This document shows positions 11,610-24,279 of a stretch of 64,000 bases of DNA, piece by piece. Location: NCBI GenBank assembly GCA_030762935.1, contig CM060900.1:403705632-403769631 (forward strand), in the 5' to 3' direction. Both the position numbers and the translations under genes were made by a program. This DNA comes from Hymenopus coronatus. Lineage: Eukaryota > Arthropoda > Insecta > Mantodea > Hymenopodidae. Each line of letters starts with the position of its first letter. Within the stretch, counting starts at the first letter, position 1. The notes under the pieces are model-generated. The model saw only the letters and a program-made list of their open reading frames with translations. It searched no databases and had not been told where the DNA came from.

Positions 11610-11796
11610 TGGATAGGTAGAGTCAGACTGAAAAATTCAATGCCATAGCCGGGACTTGAACCACGGATCTCCCGATCTCTATGCCAGCATGTTGCCATGG
11701 TAGCTCAGTGGCAGAGCAACCGGCTAGAGATCGGGAGATCCATGGTTCAAGTCCCAGCTATGGCACTGAAATTTTCAGTCTGACTCTACCTATCCA
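11610..11796. repeat. tRNA-like foldback: 73-bp inverted arms around a 41-bp centre
   Basis: Arms 11610-11682 and 11724-11796 are near-perfect reverse complements that start tggataggtagagtcagac. Each arm includes the 3' half of a tRNA-like sequence with a Pol III B box (GGTTCAAGTCC). The centre contains the only A-box-like sequence (TAGCTCAGTGG), so only the + reading has a full tRNA layout. The related repeat at 24.3 kb lacks this foldback, which suggests a separate insertion. Confidence 0.8.
11694..11764 (+). pseudogene. tRNA-Ser(AGA)-like sequence within the foldback
   Basis: 71 nt that fold as a canonical tRNA length layout. The acceptor GCCATGG pairs with CTATGGC over 7 pairs (one G.T). 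The D stem GCTC/GAGC is perfect, the anticodon stem is mostly paired, and the loop CTAGAGA has T33 and anticodon AGA. The T loop is TTCAAGT. Against a working tRNA-Ser: two mismatches in the T stem, a 5-nt variable loop instead of a long arm, and embedding in an inverted repeat. It is most likely a SINE or transposon Pol III promoter head. Confidence 0.6.
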
Positions 11797-11960
11797 ACTC
11801 CTGTCCTACACATGGCTTGTGTGAGAAAACAATTATTACAATACAGATGCTAATGGGTTGCTTTCCCTTGGCACTGCCTGCACATTTTAATTTCTAAGGT
11901 TGGTATGGTTTTGCGACGCGCAGTAAACAGACCCTTAAACAGCAACATTACCTAAACTTC

Positions 11961-12700
11961 TTCAAGAGAAGGGATACAATTAAGGAGTAAAGAAACTCTA
12001 GAAACATTTATATCTGGCTTGCAATAGGGAAGAGAAAATATAAGGCGACTTGGATTCTGGAATTGTGAGGGAGTAAAAAACAAAATATATGCAGGGAGTT
12101 TAAATCAGCTTTTGATTAAACTTGACTACATTGCGGTAGTGGAGTCATGATTAAAAAAGGACCAGATTTATGTAAAGGATTTTGAGTAGGTAGGGATAAA
12201 AGGAGATACGGAGATACATCAGCAAGAAAGGGGAGGGCATCTGGAGGTATAGGTTTTCTTGTAAGGAAGATGTTAAGTAAAGGAGTTAAAGAAACTTGGC
12301 CAAGTAGGAAAGAGATACTATGTTTGTATTAGAGGATAAACAAATAGACAAAAATGTGATATTTATAGGAATATTATACAATCCCCTTCTTCCCTCCTGT
12401 TTTCATAATCCAGACCTCCTTAAACATCTAGATGTATATATAGAAAATTTAAAGGAGAAATATGTAAATTCTGAGATTATATTTATGGGAGCTTCTAATA
12501 TTAGGATTGGAGAAAATTGTGTGAATGGAGGGAATAGCTGGATGAGTAATGATATATTGGAGAAACCTGAGAAGATTAGATTCAGCAAAGACAAGATAAT
12601 TGCGTACCTTTGATATTTTGAATGGGAAATATGGAGAAGATATGAATGGGTTACATACATTTGTTAGTAATAATGGGAAAAATGTGATTATGTAATATGG
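11961..12700 (+). pseudogene. L1-type LINE apurinic endonuclease relic
   Basis: The open stretch 12320-12613 reads KNVIFIGILYNP, then YIENLKEKYVNSEIIFMGAS and IRIGENC. This corresponds to the LINE AP-endonuclease motif 'IIIMGDFNIRIGE' with the catalytic D and F lost (GASNIR). Upstream 12030-12250 carries WNCEGVKNK-like and LDYIAVVES-like remnants of endonuclease strands. The order ORF1 (9.4 kb), TIR element, then endonuclease shows one LINE split by the insertion. Confidence 0.7.
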
Positions 12701-12829
12701 CTAACTAACATGGGGTACATTTTAAGCAATTTTAAGGTACTAAATTTAAGTTCTAATAGTGGCATTTTCCACTGAGAATGGACATAAAAATACACACAGA
12801 CCAAATGGTTTATAATCTAAGAGAGGAAA

Positions 12830-13640
12830 AGGCTAACAAGAACAATATAGTAGATGCAAATTGGGGGGGGGGGTTAGAAGAGGAGAAAATATGAATTAAT
12901 TTCTGGAAATTGGCAAGGAACAGATTTGAGGATATAGAAATACAAAAAGTATTAGTGAGATAACTGAAAAGAGATCCATATACCAATGAAAGACTCATGG
13001 GGAAGGGAAAAATACATAGACATGACAAAGCAGGGTTCGATCCCAAGCGACCGCGTGTGAGATTTCTGGTGGACAAAGCGATGCTGTGGCGGGTTTTCTC
13101 CAGGTACTCAGTTTCCCCTGCCATTGCATTCCACTGGTGCTCCATCATCATTCATGTATCATCAACGTCACTGCCTGTGGTGTCATAAGTAGTTAAAGCG
13201 GGTGTTAAACACTACCAAAAAAAAAAAGAAGGTATTGCAGGGGTAAAAGCGGGAGTATGGAGGTTCAAAGGTTTAAGGAAGGGTATTCCACAAAATCAAT
13301 GTCTTATATTCAAGGGAAATGAAGACATGGAACATATAATATTTAATTGTAAAGGAACTTAAGTTAAGAGAAAAAAGTATGTTAATAAGAAATGTTTTAA
13401 GATAGAAATATAACTGTAGTTGATATGTTTTGAAAAGACAGTGAGAAGATTGGACAATTCTTGTATAAAGTGAGAAATGAATGGGTTTGGACAGTAAATA
13501 GTCAAACTAGCATAAATGTTGTAACAAACTAGAATCAAGAAATTATTGTAAAATATGAGTGTGACTGGTAAAGAATCAGGGCTGAACACTGGTCATATTT
13601 AACTGTATATAACTTAGCTTAAACAAATAAAAAATTACTG
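12830..13640 (+). pseudogene. L1-type LINE C-terminus and 3' end (SINE-interrupted)
   Basis: Colinear with 8030-8620 ('ggaaatt/cggcaag', 'gaaagactcatgggg', 'tattgcagggg'). At 13290-13390 it reads the cysteine-knuckle C-terminus (CLIFKGNEDMEHIIFNCKGT-like; the first cysteine pair is degraded). The end carries 'atcagggctgaac' and 'tatataacttagcttaaa'. Most of the RT between endonuclease and this region is deleted. A SINE occupies 13023-13228. Confidence 0.65.
13023..13228 (+). repeat. SINE, 5'-truncated, with tRNA-type B box and A-rich tail
   Basis: The B box GGTTCGATCCC lies at 13034-13044. A central region 'gcgggttttctccaggtac' then 'tcagtttcccctgcc' resembles a SINE core widespread in invertebrate genomes (recognised by eye, not searched). 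It ends in ccaaaaaaaaaaag (13217-13229). No A box is visible, so the head is truncated. It interrupts LINE sequence that is continuous at 8170-8215, which sets its approximate borders. Confidence 0.7.
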
Positions 13641-14029
13641 AATGTGCTTATTTTATACTCCTTGAGTGGTTACTTATGATTAAGTATAAATAACACGAGA
13701 TAAAGCATCTGTTTGAGATTTCTCAAGCCTAAATCCCTTAGAAGAGTTTCATAATGCACAGTATTGGCAGTTCCAATAGTTTAAGCAGGTTGCATGCTAT
13801 TTATGAAACACCATTTATGACTGCTCCTTATATTACTTCCATTTATGTGTATATAATCACATATTTATACAGATACATTGAATCAGGGTGAAAAATACCT
13901 GCAAAAAATTGAGCACAGTACATGGGTGAACAAACATGCTAAAATCTGGTTTTTATTTGATTAGAAATTCAAAGAAGTTTCTATACATATTAGTAGGGCA
14001 TGATGTAACTTATAAAATCATTAATCTTA
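13641..14029. other. No gene recognised; AT-rich
   Basis: No coding pattern or repeat recognised. Confidence 0.4.
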
Positions 14030-16905
14030 ACAAGTTCTTTGAGCTAGATATAAAGATGTGAGCAGTTCAGCTAAACATAAATCAAGTAAATTTTGCAATA
14101 ATAGCTCTATATCGGTCCCCAGGAGGTAACTCTGAGGTATACAAAAAAAGACAATTCCATTAACGTTTATATTGAATCCGAAACGAGAACTGATAATTTG
14201 TGGTGACATTTATATTGATTACCTAATGCCTAGTCTCTGAAAGGATCAATGCAGTTCTATATTTTTTACATACAACATGTGACACAGTACATTTTCCTAA
14301 GAATTCAGGGTAGCTCATCTTCAGCAATAGATAACATTCATAAATATAGATAGAATTAAAACTTCAATAACCTTGCCATTTGCAGATGGCCTTTCAGATC
14401 ATGAGGCACAAATACTTCTCATTAAAGTGATTAACCTAAAGTTAAAACCATACTATAAGTATTGTAGAACATGAAAAGTAGATGATTTTGGGGGGGGGGG
14501 GCCGCCTCTGCCAGCCCTGGTGGCGATCATCCTAAAGGGATCTACATCAGCTCCCCTACCATGCACTAACTACTCTAGTAGGATAGGTGGGAAGGTGGTA
14601 AGTTGAAGTCAGGTACCGCCAGAGCAAACCTGATGTTAGTGGATGACTACTAAAAAGATGCCTGCATACTCCCTTGTATGCAGGCAGAGTGGGTTTAGAT
14701 ACAGGCCTTGGTAAGTAGCCCAGATCTGGAACCTATTTGTTAGTGGTGGTGTTACATGCTGAGGGCAGGATAATTGGGGTAGGCATCATGGTTAAAATTA
14801 ACTGTGAAAGCACCCTAACATAGTTTAAGTATAGCCTTCAACAAGAATCATGGCCTGAAATCTATGAAATAAATGGAGTAAATGACAAGTTCAGTCATTT
14901 CCTACAACATTTCAATTCTCACTTTGTAGCATGCCTTCCAGTAAAATACATATTCGGAAGGAAAATAACACCTAGATTACAATAGACATTAAAACTTCTT
15001 TTAAATGTAAGCGAAAATTATACCAAGAATTGAAACATAATAAGACCCCAAACTTAGAATATCACTCAAAAAGTACTGTAAAATTCTAAAAGAAACAATA
15101 AAAGCTGCTAAAGTATTGCATTATAATAAAGAGAGATCCAATTCCGATAATAAAATAAAAATTATCTGGAATATAATAAAAAGAGAATCAAGTAAGAGCT
15201 CTCAAGAAAGCTCCTCAGTTTCACTGAATTCCGGTAATCAAAAGATTGATGATCCTCAAAAGGTCACAGATATTTTCAACGATTTTTTTCTGAATGTAAC
15301 AGACAAAATTAAACAAACTAATGTTAAGAATCAGCATTAAGTTTTTTGTAAACAGAGTCCCTGAATTTAAAGTAAAAAAAGGCTACACCATCTGAAATAA
15401 AAAATATATTAAATTTGCTCAAGACCAAAAATTCCTCTGGATATAATGAAATATTGAGCAAAATCCTGAAAGCATGTTCTGACTTAATAAGCATTCCCCT
15501 TAACTATTTGTGTAACGAATCACTAAAGAGTGGAATGTTTCCTGACAGAATGAAGTACTTTATTGTCAAAACACTTTTTAAAAAAGTAAAACAAGATAAT
15601 GTCTCAAATTATAGACCTATATCTCTTGTCTGTTTTCTCAAAAGTGTTTGAGAAAATAATGTTCAATGGGCTTCATAATTACTTGGAAAAGAACAGCTTA
15701 CTTGCCAGAGAATGGTTTGGTTTTAGAAAAGTAGTAACGACAGATAATGCAACCTACTAGCACAGTGTTAACAGCATTAAATGAAAAGGAACATGTCGGT
15801 AGAATCTTTTGTGACCTAGCGAAGGCTTTTGAGTGTGTGAATCATGAGATTCTGATAGCAAAACTATATGTCTATGGAATAAAGAATAATGTATTAGATT
15901 GGTTCGTTTCATACCTAGTGAAGAAAAAACAAAGGGTCGAAATTAATAACACCAATGGGTATCAAAACAGTGCCTCAGAATGGAAATTGGCAAAACATGG
16001 TGTTCCCCAGGGATCAATCTTAGGGCCTCTTTTGTTCTTGGTTTACATAAATGACCTCCCATTGTACATTATCAGTATTGCAAGTATTTGTTTATTTGCA
16101 GATGACACTAGTGTTCTAGTAACAAGTAAAGATTTCAGTGACTGTTTAGTAAAATTAAACCATGTTCTAAATTGTATGTCAAATTGGTTCAAAGCAAACT
16201 CTCAGAAACCTTGAAAAAACAAAATCAATTAAATTCATGCGCTCATTACAAACGCACATAGAAATAGGAATTAATGATACACTGTTAGAACAGCTAAATG
16301 AAGTCAAATTTCTTGGCCTTCAGGTAGATAAGCATTTGGACTGGAAGTCACATATTAGCTACATCACACCTAAACTTAGCTCAGCATGTTATGCTCTCCG
16401 TGCACTGGTTAAATTTCACTCAATCGATACACTTAAGTTGGTGTATTTTGCCTACTTTAACTCCATCATCGAGTATGGAATAATATTCTGTGGTAATTCA
16501 GTGGATAGTAAATGCATATTTTGGATACAGAAGAAAGCTTACAGATAATTTGTAATGTTTATAGCAGACAGTCATGCAAAGAACCTTTTAAAAAATTAGG
16601 CATACTCGCATTACCTGTGTTTATATATTATTTATTTTAAAATTCTATGCAGTTAATCGAAATAGTTTTATAATAAACATGGAAATTCATAACATAATAC
16701 TAGACAAAAGGGATATATTCATCATCCTAATGCTAATCTTCATTGCTTTCAGAAAGGTGCATATTATGAAACAATCAAGATATTTAATGCTCTCCCCAGT
16801 AATCTAAAAGAAAAAGTTAGAAATTTCAGGGCTTCTCTTAAGGAGTACCTTTGCAATAAATCATTTTACTCTGTAGATGAATATTTAAATGACAAATCTG
16901 TCTGA
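14030..16905 (+). pseudogene. Jockey/CR1-like LINE ORF2 relic (endonuclease to RT C-terminus)
   Basis: Nearly full-length but broken ORF2. Endonuclease: AIIALYRSPGGNSEVYKK near 14100, then SDHEAQILLIKV near 14395. RT: LLKTKNSSGYNEILSKILK near 15415, DNVSNYRPISLVCFLKS near 15595, FCDLAKAFECVNHEIL (motif A) near 15808, HGVPQGSILGPLLFLVYIND (motif B) near 15996, LFADDTSVLV (motif C, intact catalytic FADD) near 16092. Tail: VKFLGLQVDKHLDW near 16300, EYGIIFCGN near 16470 and FRASLKEYLCNKSFYSVDEY near 16825. Frameshifts (for example near 15650 and 16215), stops and a ~340-bp insertion (14487-14830) break it. Confidence 0.85.
14487..14830. repeat. Unclassified ~340-bp insertion inside the LINE endonuclease/RT linker
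   Basis: It begins with a run of 12 G, then 'ccgcctctgccagccctgg', and ends near 'gaaagcaccctaacat'. Composition is far less AT-rich than its surroundings. LINE coding similarity stops before it and resumes after it ('tttaagtatagccttcaac'). No tRNA boxes, A tail or clear target duplication were found. Confidence 0.5.
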
Positions 16906-17519
16906 CAATTCCATAATAATCATTGTACTTATAAGTAAAATAGTGTCTTGCATCTTGTGCATATTAGTGTGCATGTGTTTTATACTCAAATTAAACTACT
17001 GTATACTTTGACTTGCAGGAATGTGTCAATGAATTTTTTAGTATTTAGCAATGGCACAAGGTCTGTAAAGCCTGATCCTTTGATATTTCACACTCTAGTA
17101 CATGATTGTAAATTTGTGCATTTTTGCATTGTAAATTCTATAACATATTTGTAAATGTGTATTGTAATTTGACATTTATGCACTTAAGAGAACACATAAT
17201 ACAATAATCATATTTTAGTTTTATATAATTACTAGTAATAACTATTATGTCGATAATTAGAAAACTATCATCTGACACTACATCACTGTTACATAATGAA
17301 ATTATATCTATTTATTCATTGTGACACTAATTTTTGATACCCTTTGTTTATATGTACATGCAAAAAAGGAAGTACATATGCTTTTATGGAGCACATTAAG
17401 TATAGTGCAGTGGCATACAAGCTTCAAAAGCAAATAATGTGATTATATGTCTATTCTGCTGTTTTTGTAACCTGTGCGTTTAGCACTAAAGCTTTATACA
17501 TTGCTTTATACTATAAGAA
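16906..17519. other. Probable LINE 3' untranslated region, then AT-rich sequence
   Basis: It directly follows the LINE ORF2 stop. No further coding pattern recognised. Confidence 0.4.
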
Positions 17520-19000
17520 TATAGATCCTTGGTTGACACATATGACAACCAATATGATTTAAGGAAGGGGATGTCCACAGAAGATTCTGTCAATGCAGTT
17601 TTGAAAACAGTTAAAAAAAAAAAATCATATGTATATGTGATTAGAAAATTTATTGATACATCTGGTGCACTTGACAGCCTCTGGTGGCCTTTTCTCTTTG
17701 GAAGATTAAGGCAATTGCAAATGCTGCAATCCTTAAATAAACTACTGGGACTATTGTAATAAACAGATGTGTAAATGATTGAGGAATAAATGCTATTATA
17801 AAGGCAATTACATAATGATGTCCTTGGAGGTTGGTCCTAGGACTGACATTCTGGGATATTTTATTTCAAACACTACTAGAAATACTACATAATTTCAATG
17901 TAACAAGAAAGATGGCATATGTAATGTTATATTTTTAATAGAAGGAAGAGCAGAGGAGAACTAGAAGAAAAATCCAACAATCTCACTAAATTTCTACAAA
18001 CCTGGTGTTTGAATTAAAACATGGAAATATCTCTTGCGCTTAAAAGAGAAATTTAAAGGTAACCTGTTTATAACATTTGAAACTAATGCTATAAGAAGTG
18101 CAGAAACAAAATATCTAGAATGGGAAATTAAACTTAAGACAACATACAAACTATGTCAGGATTAAAGTTGAAAGGGATATGATGACATCAAGAATAATTC
18201 TTTACAATGTCAAGATATGCCTAAATACAGTTGCTTGACTATTTTCTCAATATGTCTTTATATTTATAACCTAAACGAATCATAACCTCATGGAAAACTA
18301 ATCTTATCCATTAAAAACAGTTAGGTACCTGTCTTTATTTCCAGGAAACTGAAAGTGTCAATGTCCTATGAAGCAGGTGTGTGGGCCTACTGTATATGAT
18401 ATAAAAACATTATTAAGAAACACCAAAGAAAACTGTTGCTTAGATTTACAGAATTTATAAGCATTATACCCACCAAGGCACTGTTAATTTCAATGAGAAT
18501 TTGGCCTAAAGATTTAATTTTACGTTTAAAGGAGCAAAATTTTGTGTAATAGATAATAAACTATCAAGAGATAATTAGTACCAATATAGGAATATGAGAC
18601 ATTAAACATGGTGTCACCGAGAGAATGAAATGAGTGTATTAAAGGAAGGAGAACCTGTTCATCTGCAACAATCTCAATGGAATACTTGAAATAAAACTTG
18701 TGAAACCAACAAAAGGAATTCGCCACAATCACACGGGACATGGACCCTAAGGAACCTATTGAAGGAAAATAAATAAAATTGACATGAGTGAAATCTGTAA
18801 TAACTGGATTTTCCAGAACATAAATTATTTGAATGTGCTAGATATAGAGAAGTTATAGTAGAGAAACAGACATTACTTGGTGCACATCAGAATAATATTA
18901 AGAAATAAAATATAATTTAGCATTTGGCATCATTAGCTAATAAAATAACATTAACCTGAGAAAAAGAAAAAATAACTCCAATCAATGTAGTTCATGAACA
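17520..19000 (+). pseudogene. R1-like LINE RT and C-terminal relic
   Basis: The + strand reads QYDLRKGMSTEDSVNAVLK near 17550, then VIRKFIDTSGALDSLWWPF (RT motif A of R1-type LINEs, 'F.DISGAFDNLWWP', with the catalytic Asp shifted to L/D) near 17637. Near 18355-18510 it reads VSMSYEAGVWAYCI and HQRKLLLRFTEFISIIPTKA, the post-RT segment typical of the same group. Many stops. The downstream part to about 19000 is too decayed to assign. Confidence 0.7.
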
Positions 19001-19299
19001 ACATTACTCATACTGGCAAGATAGTCTGAAAGAGTTAGAACCAACAGTTAACCACTTCAACAACTATCGGAGGAAATGAATATATCACAAGAACTGTGTA
19101 TAGCATAACATGCCAATATAGGAGAAGAGGAGGAAGGAGAAGGTAACATACATAATGGAAATAATACTCAAAAGTAAAACATTTTAATTAGAAGAAAGTT
19201 ATTTTATACCAACTGAAAGAGAGGAATGTACAGGAAGGAGGATTAGATACAAAAGACAAACTTAATTATTTGCAGCTTATAGATAATTTATTTCATCTT

Positions 19300-19604
19300 T
19301 TCATGTTGCAAACATCATACATGTTACTTTCCTGGAGTTGCTACAGCTAACACCATGGTTATTTATGTATATGTGTCTTTCCCTTTATTTTTATACCCTA
19401 CCAAATTATTCTATTTACCTCTTATATAAATTAACCTCATCAGTTCTATTATTAAGATCCTCTCTTTCTTTGGCAATTTTCCTCCCCCATTTCTCTTTTA
19501 TTTTCCCTGTATGTATACTTACCTAGTTTCAAAAATTCTTTCCTATTATTTCCAAAAGTTTTAAGTACAATATCTCTGGTGGTAGCTTTTCTCGGTTTTT
19601 ATTC

Positions 19605-19699
<95 letters not shown>

Positions 19700-20575
19700 C
19701 CTCCCTCCCCCTCCCTCCCCCTCCCTCCACATTTTGGTTTCTTCGCATTCGATTATTGACATTGCCAATAATGGGCATTGATCTTTATCAACTTTAATAA
19801 CATTGTGCATATTCCTGCCCATGTCAGACCCTCTTTCCATTTTTTCATAAACGTTGATATATTTTTCTCTTCCCCATTCTTTTTGAAACTCCTAAATAAT
19901 ATTAAGGTACTCTTATCCCTTAAGCTACCTATTTCTTGTTTCTCTATGTTGTCTATCCTAGCTTTCACTTTATTCCATAGTTTTTGGCCCCCTATTGTAT
20001 GTTGATTGGCTAGTTCGCCCAGTCCAACTTCTCTTATAATTTCTTTTAATTGTCATATCCAACTTCTTTCCCATTTTACTGATTCTTGTGTCTTAAAATA
20101 GTCTTTGAAAATATTTCCTTCCTGTAATACTTGGATCCTGTACCAATATTTCACTATCCGTTTGGCCACTGATCCCTTTCTCTCAGCTCTTCCCAATTCA
20201 ACTATTGCTACCCCATTAGGAGCTATTCTTGGTAATCCCAATATCATTTTGCAAAAGGATCTATGAATTGGATCTATACATTCCCCAAATTTCTATTCTA
20301 TGCATACATTCTCTGTAGCAGTTTACTCTCATATTTAGTATTTTCTTTAAGCAGGTTCTTATGCTATTAATAGCTAATTTCCCTTTACCTAGTGCAGTTT
20401 TCCTTTGCTCTGTCCATTTTCCATTGTTTTTAGCCTTGCTCCTAAAGTAATCAAACTTGTTAACAACTTCAAATTCACTCCCTTCTAACCACCATCTTTC
20501 TTCTTTGCTGAGTTTATTCCCATTCTTACATCCCATTATTTTGGATTTATTTTTATTTTTAAACACCATTTTTTG
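19300..20575 (-). pseudogene. L1-type LINE ORF2 C-terminal half
   Basis: On the minus strand, 20569-20261 reads SKIMGCKNGNKLSKEERWWL, EVVNKFDYFRSKAKNNGKW and GKGKLAINSIRTCLKK, the RT thumb region of this LINE. 20247-20053 reads MILGLPRIAPNGVAIVELGR and KRIVKYWYRIQVLQEGN. The C-terminus continues past a CT microsatellite at 19611-19697. Frameshifts separate the pieces, and it is oriented opposite to the copies at 7-13 kb. Confidence 0.75.
19611..19727. repeat. (CT)n microsatellite followed by CCCTCC repeats
   Basis: 87 bases of uninterrupted CT dinucleotides (19611-19697), then CCCTCC-type repeats to about 19727. It lies within the minus-strand LINE and creates spurious Arg-Glu or Ser-Leu frames. 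Confidence 0.95.
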
Positions 20576-20579
20576 CAGT

Positions 20580-21290
20580 ATTTTTCTGTTGCTTTCTTTA
20601 AACCTCCACTTGTGATTGCTGCTGCTACTACTAGGGCACCTGCAAAGAATGAACCTGAAATATCTTTTATTTTTGATTGCTGGGCAGCAATTTTTGCAGC
20701 ATATAGATCGAGATGTGTGAGGAAAAACAGTGATAAGAGAGGAGGAGGAATTTTATAGAAGATGGAGAAACTATTTGAACAGCATGCAGACAGAGATATG
20801 TAGAAGGACAAGGAGATGTGATAAACAACATGGCTACCAACCCTACCACTCTTACTATTGAGAGCAGTGAAGATAATGTAGGGTCATGAGGGAAAAGATA
20901 TTGATTGGATAAACTGAACAAGGAGTAGACATCAGAATACCATATTTTCTCTTTTTGTGATGGTGAAATGAAGTAAAAATTTTTTTGAGGGTACTGGGTA
21001 AAATCAGCGGTGATAAGTGATAATTGTCATGAAAAGAAGAAAACCTGTATAGGTGAATAGTGTAAAGAACATAACCAAAATATTTAAAGATATAAAGGTA
21101 AATAGTAGGCATTATAGACACGGCATTAGGTAACAAGAACATGGAATTTTCATTATTAAAAATAATATTCAAGGATGATATGCAAATTACATAATTAAAT
21201 CTATTTCGCATCAACCTATAAGCATTAAATAAAATGTTGGTGAGTTAGAGAATTACATATGAAATTCAGGTATGCTTACTATTGAATACT
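20580..21290. other. No gene recognised
   Basis: Short frames on both strands match nothing I recognise. The segment ends in an A-rich run (21292-21322). Confidence 0.4.
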
Positions 21291-21329
21291 TAAAAAAAAA
21301 AAAAAAAGAAAGAAAAAAAAAAGTATATT

Positions 21330-22105
21330 GTTGAACAATGTTGTTTTACTAGATATCAGTACATACAGGATGATTCAAAAATACTTTTACAAAGTTTATG
21401 GACAGGTTCCTTACATAAAAGCAAGAAAAAATGTGCAAATAAATACGTGTTCCAAAATCCTTCATTCTCGATTTATTGAGGTTCAAAGAGCCATTAATCA
21501 AAACCTTTTAAAGGGACACTATTCTTTTTTGAAGTCAGTTTGTTAGGAGGCGTTCCACACAAACACCACTTATAGAAAATGATCCAATTGTACTCCTCTT
21601 GTGTCTAAACACATGCACTTGTTGAAGCATGGAATGTCAAATAATCTAGTCAGTGTCATATGATTTTGTAGGCTTCCATGACACGTAGAATAAAAGTTTC
21701 TTCATCTGGGATGTCTGCTGCATAAACCATTGATTTAAGGTGCTCCCAAAACATAAAATCCCAAAAGATTGAGGTTGAGGGAATGTGCAGGCCAGGGAAT
21801 TGGTCCCCCTCTACCTTCCCATTTGTATTGATAGATACTAGCCAGTGCATCTCAAACAATGAGACTAAAATGTGTTAGAGCGTCAGGCATAAACCACATG
21901 TTTCTTCTTATTTGCAGAGGCGTATTTTCTAATAAGTCTGGGAGAGTGTTCTGAATGAAGTCCCTGTAAAACAGCACTTGTAAGGTGTGCTGGGGAAATG
22001 CTTTACACATCTGATAAATGACAAATGTTAACAAGCAGCCATTGCAACACAAGGCCAACTCCACAGGGTAAAATGGGTCAAAGCCTTCTATGAATGAGAG
22101 CATAA
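21330..22105 (-). pseudogene. Mariner-like (IS630) transposase C-terminal relic
   Basis: On the minus strand, 22103-21852 reads FYRDFIQNTLPDLLENTPLQ and RRNMWFMPDA, matching 'FYRDFL.NTLPGLLE.VPL..R..MWFMHDGA' of insect DDE transposases; the 'HDGA' catalytic Asp is present as PDA. At 21859-21656 it reads IPSTSIFWDFMFWEHLKSMV ('RSPDLTPLDFFLWG.LKS.VY', degraded) and DEETFILRVMEAYKII. The 3' tail near 21560 keeps the conserved 'RRCVACI..GG.HFEHLL' end region in decayed form. Inactive. Confidence 0.7.
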
Positions 22106-22368
22106 ATAAATGAAGTAATTAGGTTGAACCCAGAAAGCTGTTAAAGGTGACTTTCATTAATAAATTGCTAACATGAAAATGAAGTGTTTTAAAATTACCC
22201 TGTATATTTGCCATAAATATAAAATAAAAGTGTTTAAATTTAATCATTAAAATGATAAGGCCAAATTTAAAATATATATATGTGTATAAATGATGATATA
22301 GGTGGAATAAAATATTTATACATCAATAATAAAATTAAAATACGTAAGAATAACTAATGTATTTATAT

Positions 22369-23988
<1,620 letters not shown>

Positions 23989-24279
23989 AATGAATCTTCC
24001 TCATTATAGTACACTTAGTCATGTTCTTTGATGATGCAACCACAGTATATCTACAAATATATTATCCTGAAGCAAGTGTCCAAAAACTTTTGACCGGCAG
24101 TGTATATATATAAATGAACCACTGAAATGTATATATGCACATAACTTCCGAACTACTGCACCAAATTGAACAATTCCTTTTTTGTTGTGTTCGTTATTAT
24201 CACAACAAGGTTTGTGGAAAAAGAAAAAGTTTAAAAATAGTACGGGGAAGTTTTTAAAGTCTCGTAACATGAATAACAA

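Larger units (their letters stand above)
10537..11952. mobile_element. Non-autonomous DNA transposon with 27-bp terminal inverted repeats
   Basis: Positions 10537-10563 and 11926-11952 are inverted repeats matching at 25 of 27 positions (they begin GGTAATGTTGC and end GGGTCTGTT). Flanks read taaacttt (10529-10536) and taaacttc (11953-11960), an 8-bp target duplication with one mismatch. The 1416-bp element has no transposase frame. It lies inside the L1-type LINE and carries a tRNA-like foldback at 11610-11796. An 8-bp duplication fits hAT, P or Merlin, but the GG-starting TIR is not hAT-like, so the superfamily is unresolved. A large part of it recurs inverted at 24280-25360. Confidence 0.7.

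Noticed and set aside
11694..11764. Functional tRNA-Ser(AGA) gene
   Set aside because: The T stem has two mismatches, the long variable arm of tRNA-Ser is absent, and the sequence is part of an inverted repeat inside a transposon.
19529..19840. Frames with long Arg-Glu or Ser-Leu repeats on both strands
   Set aside because: They are translations of the CT microsatellite.
20573..20811. Alanine-rich frames on both strands near 20.6-20.8 kb
   Set aside because: They overlap on opposite strands without a recognised motif, so neither can be supported.
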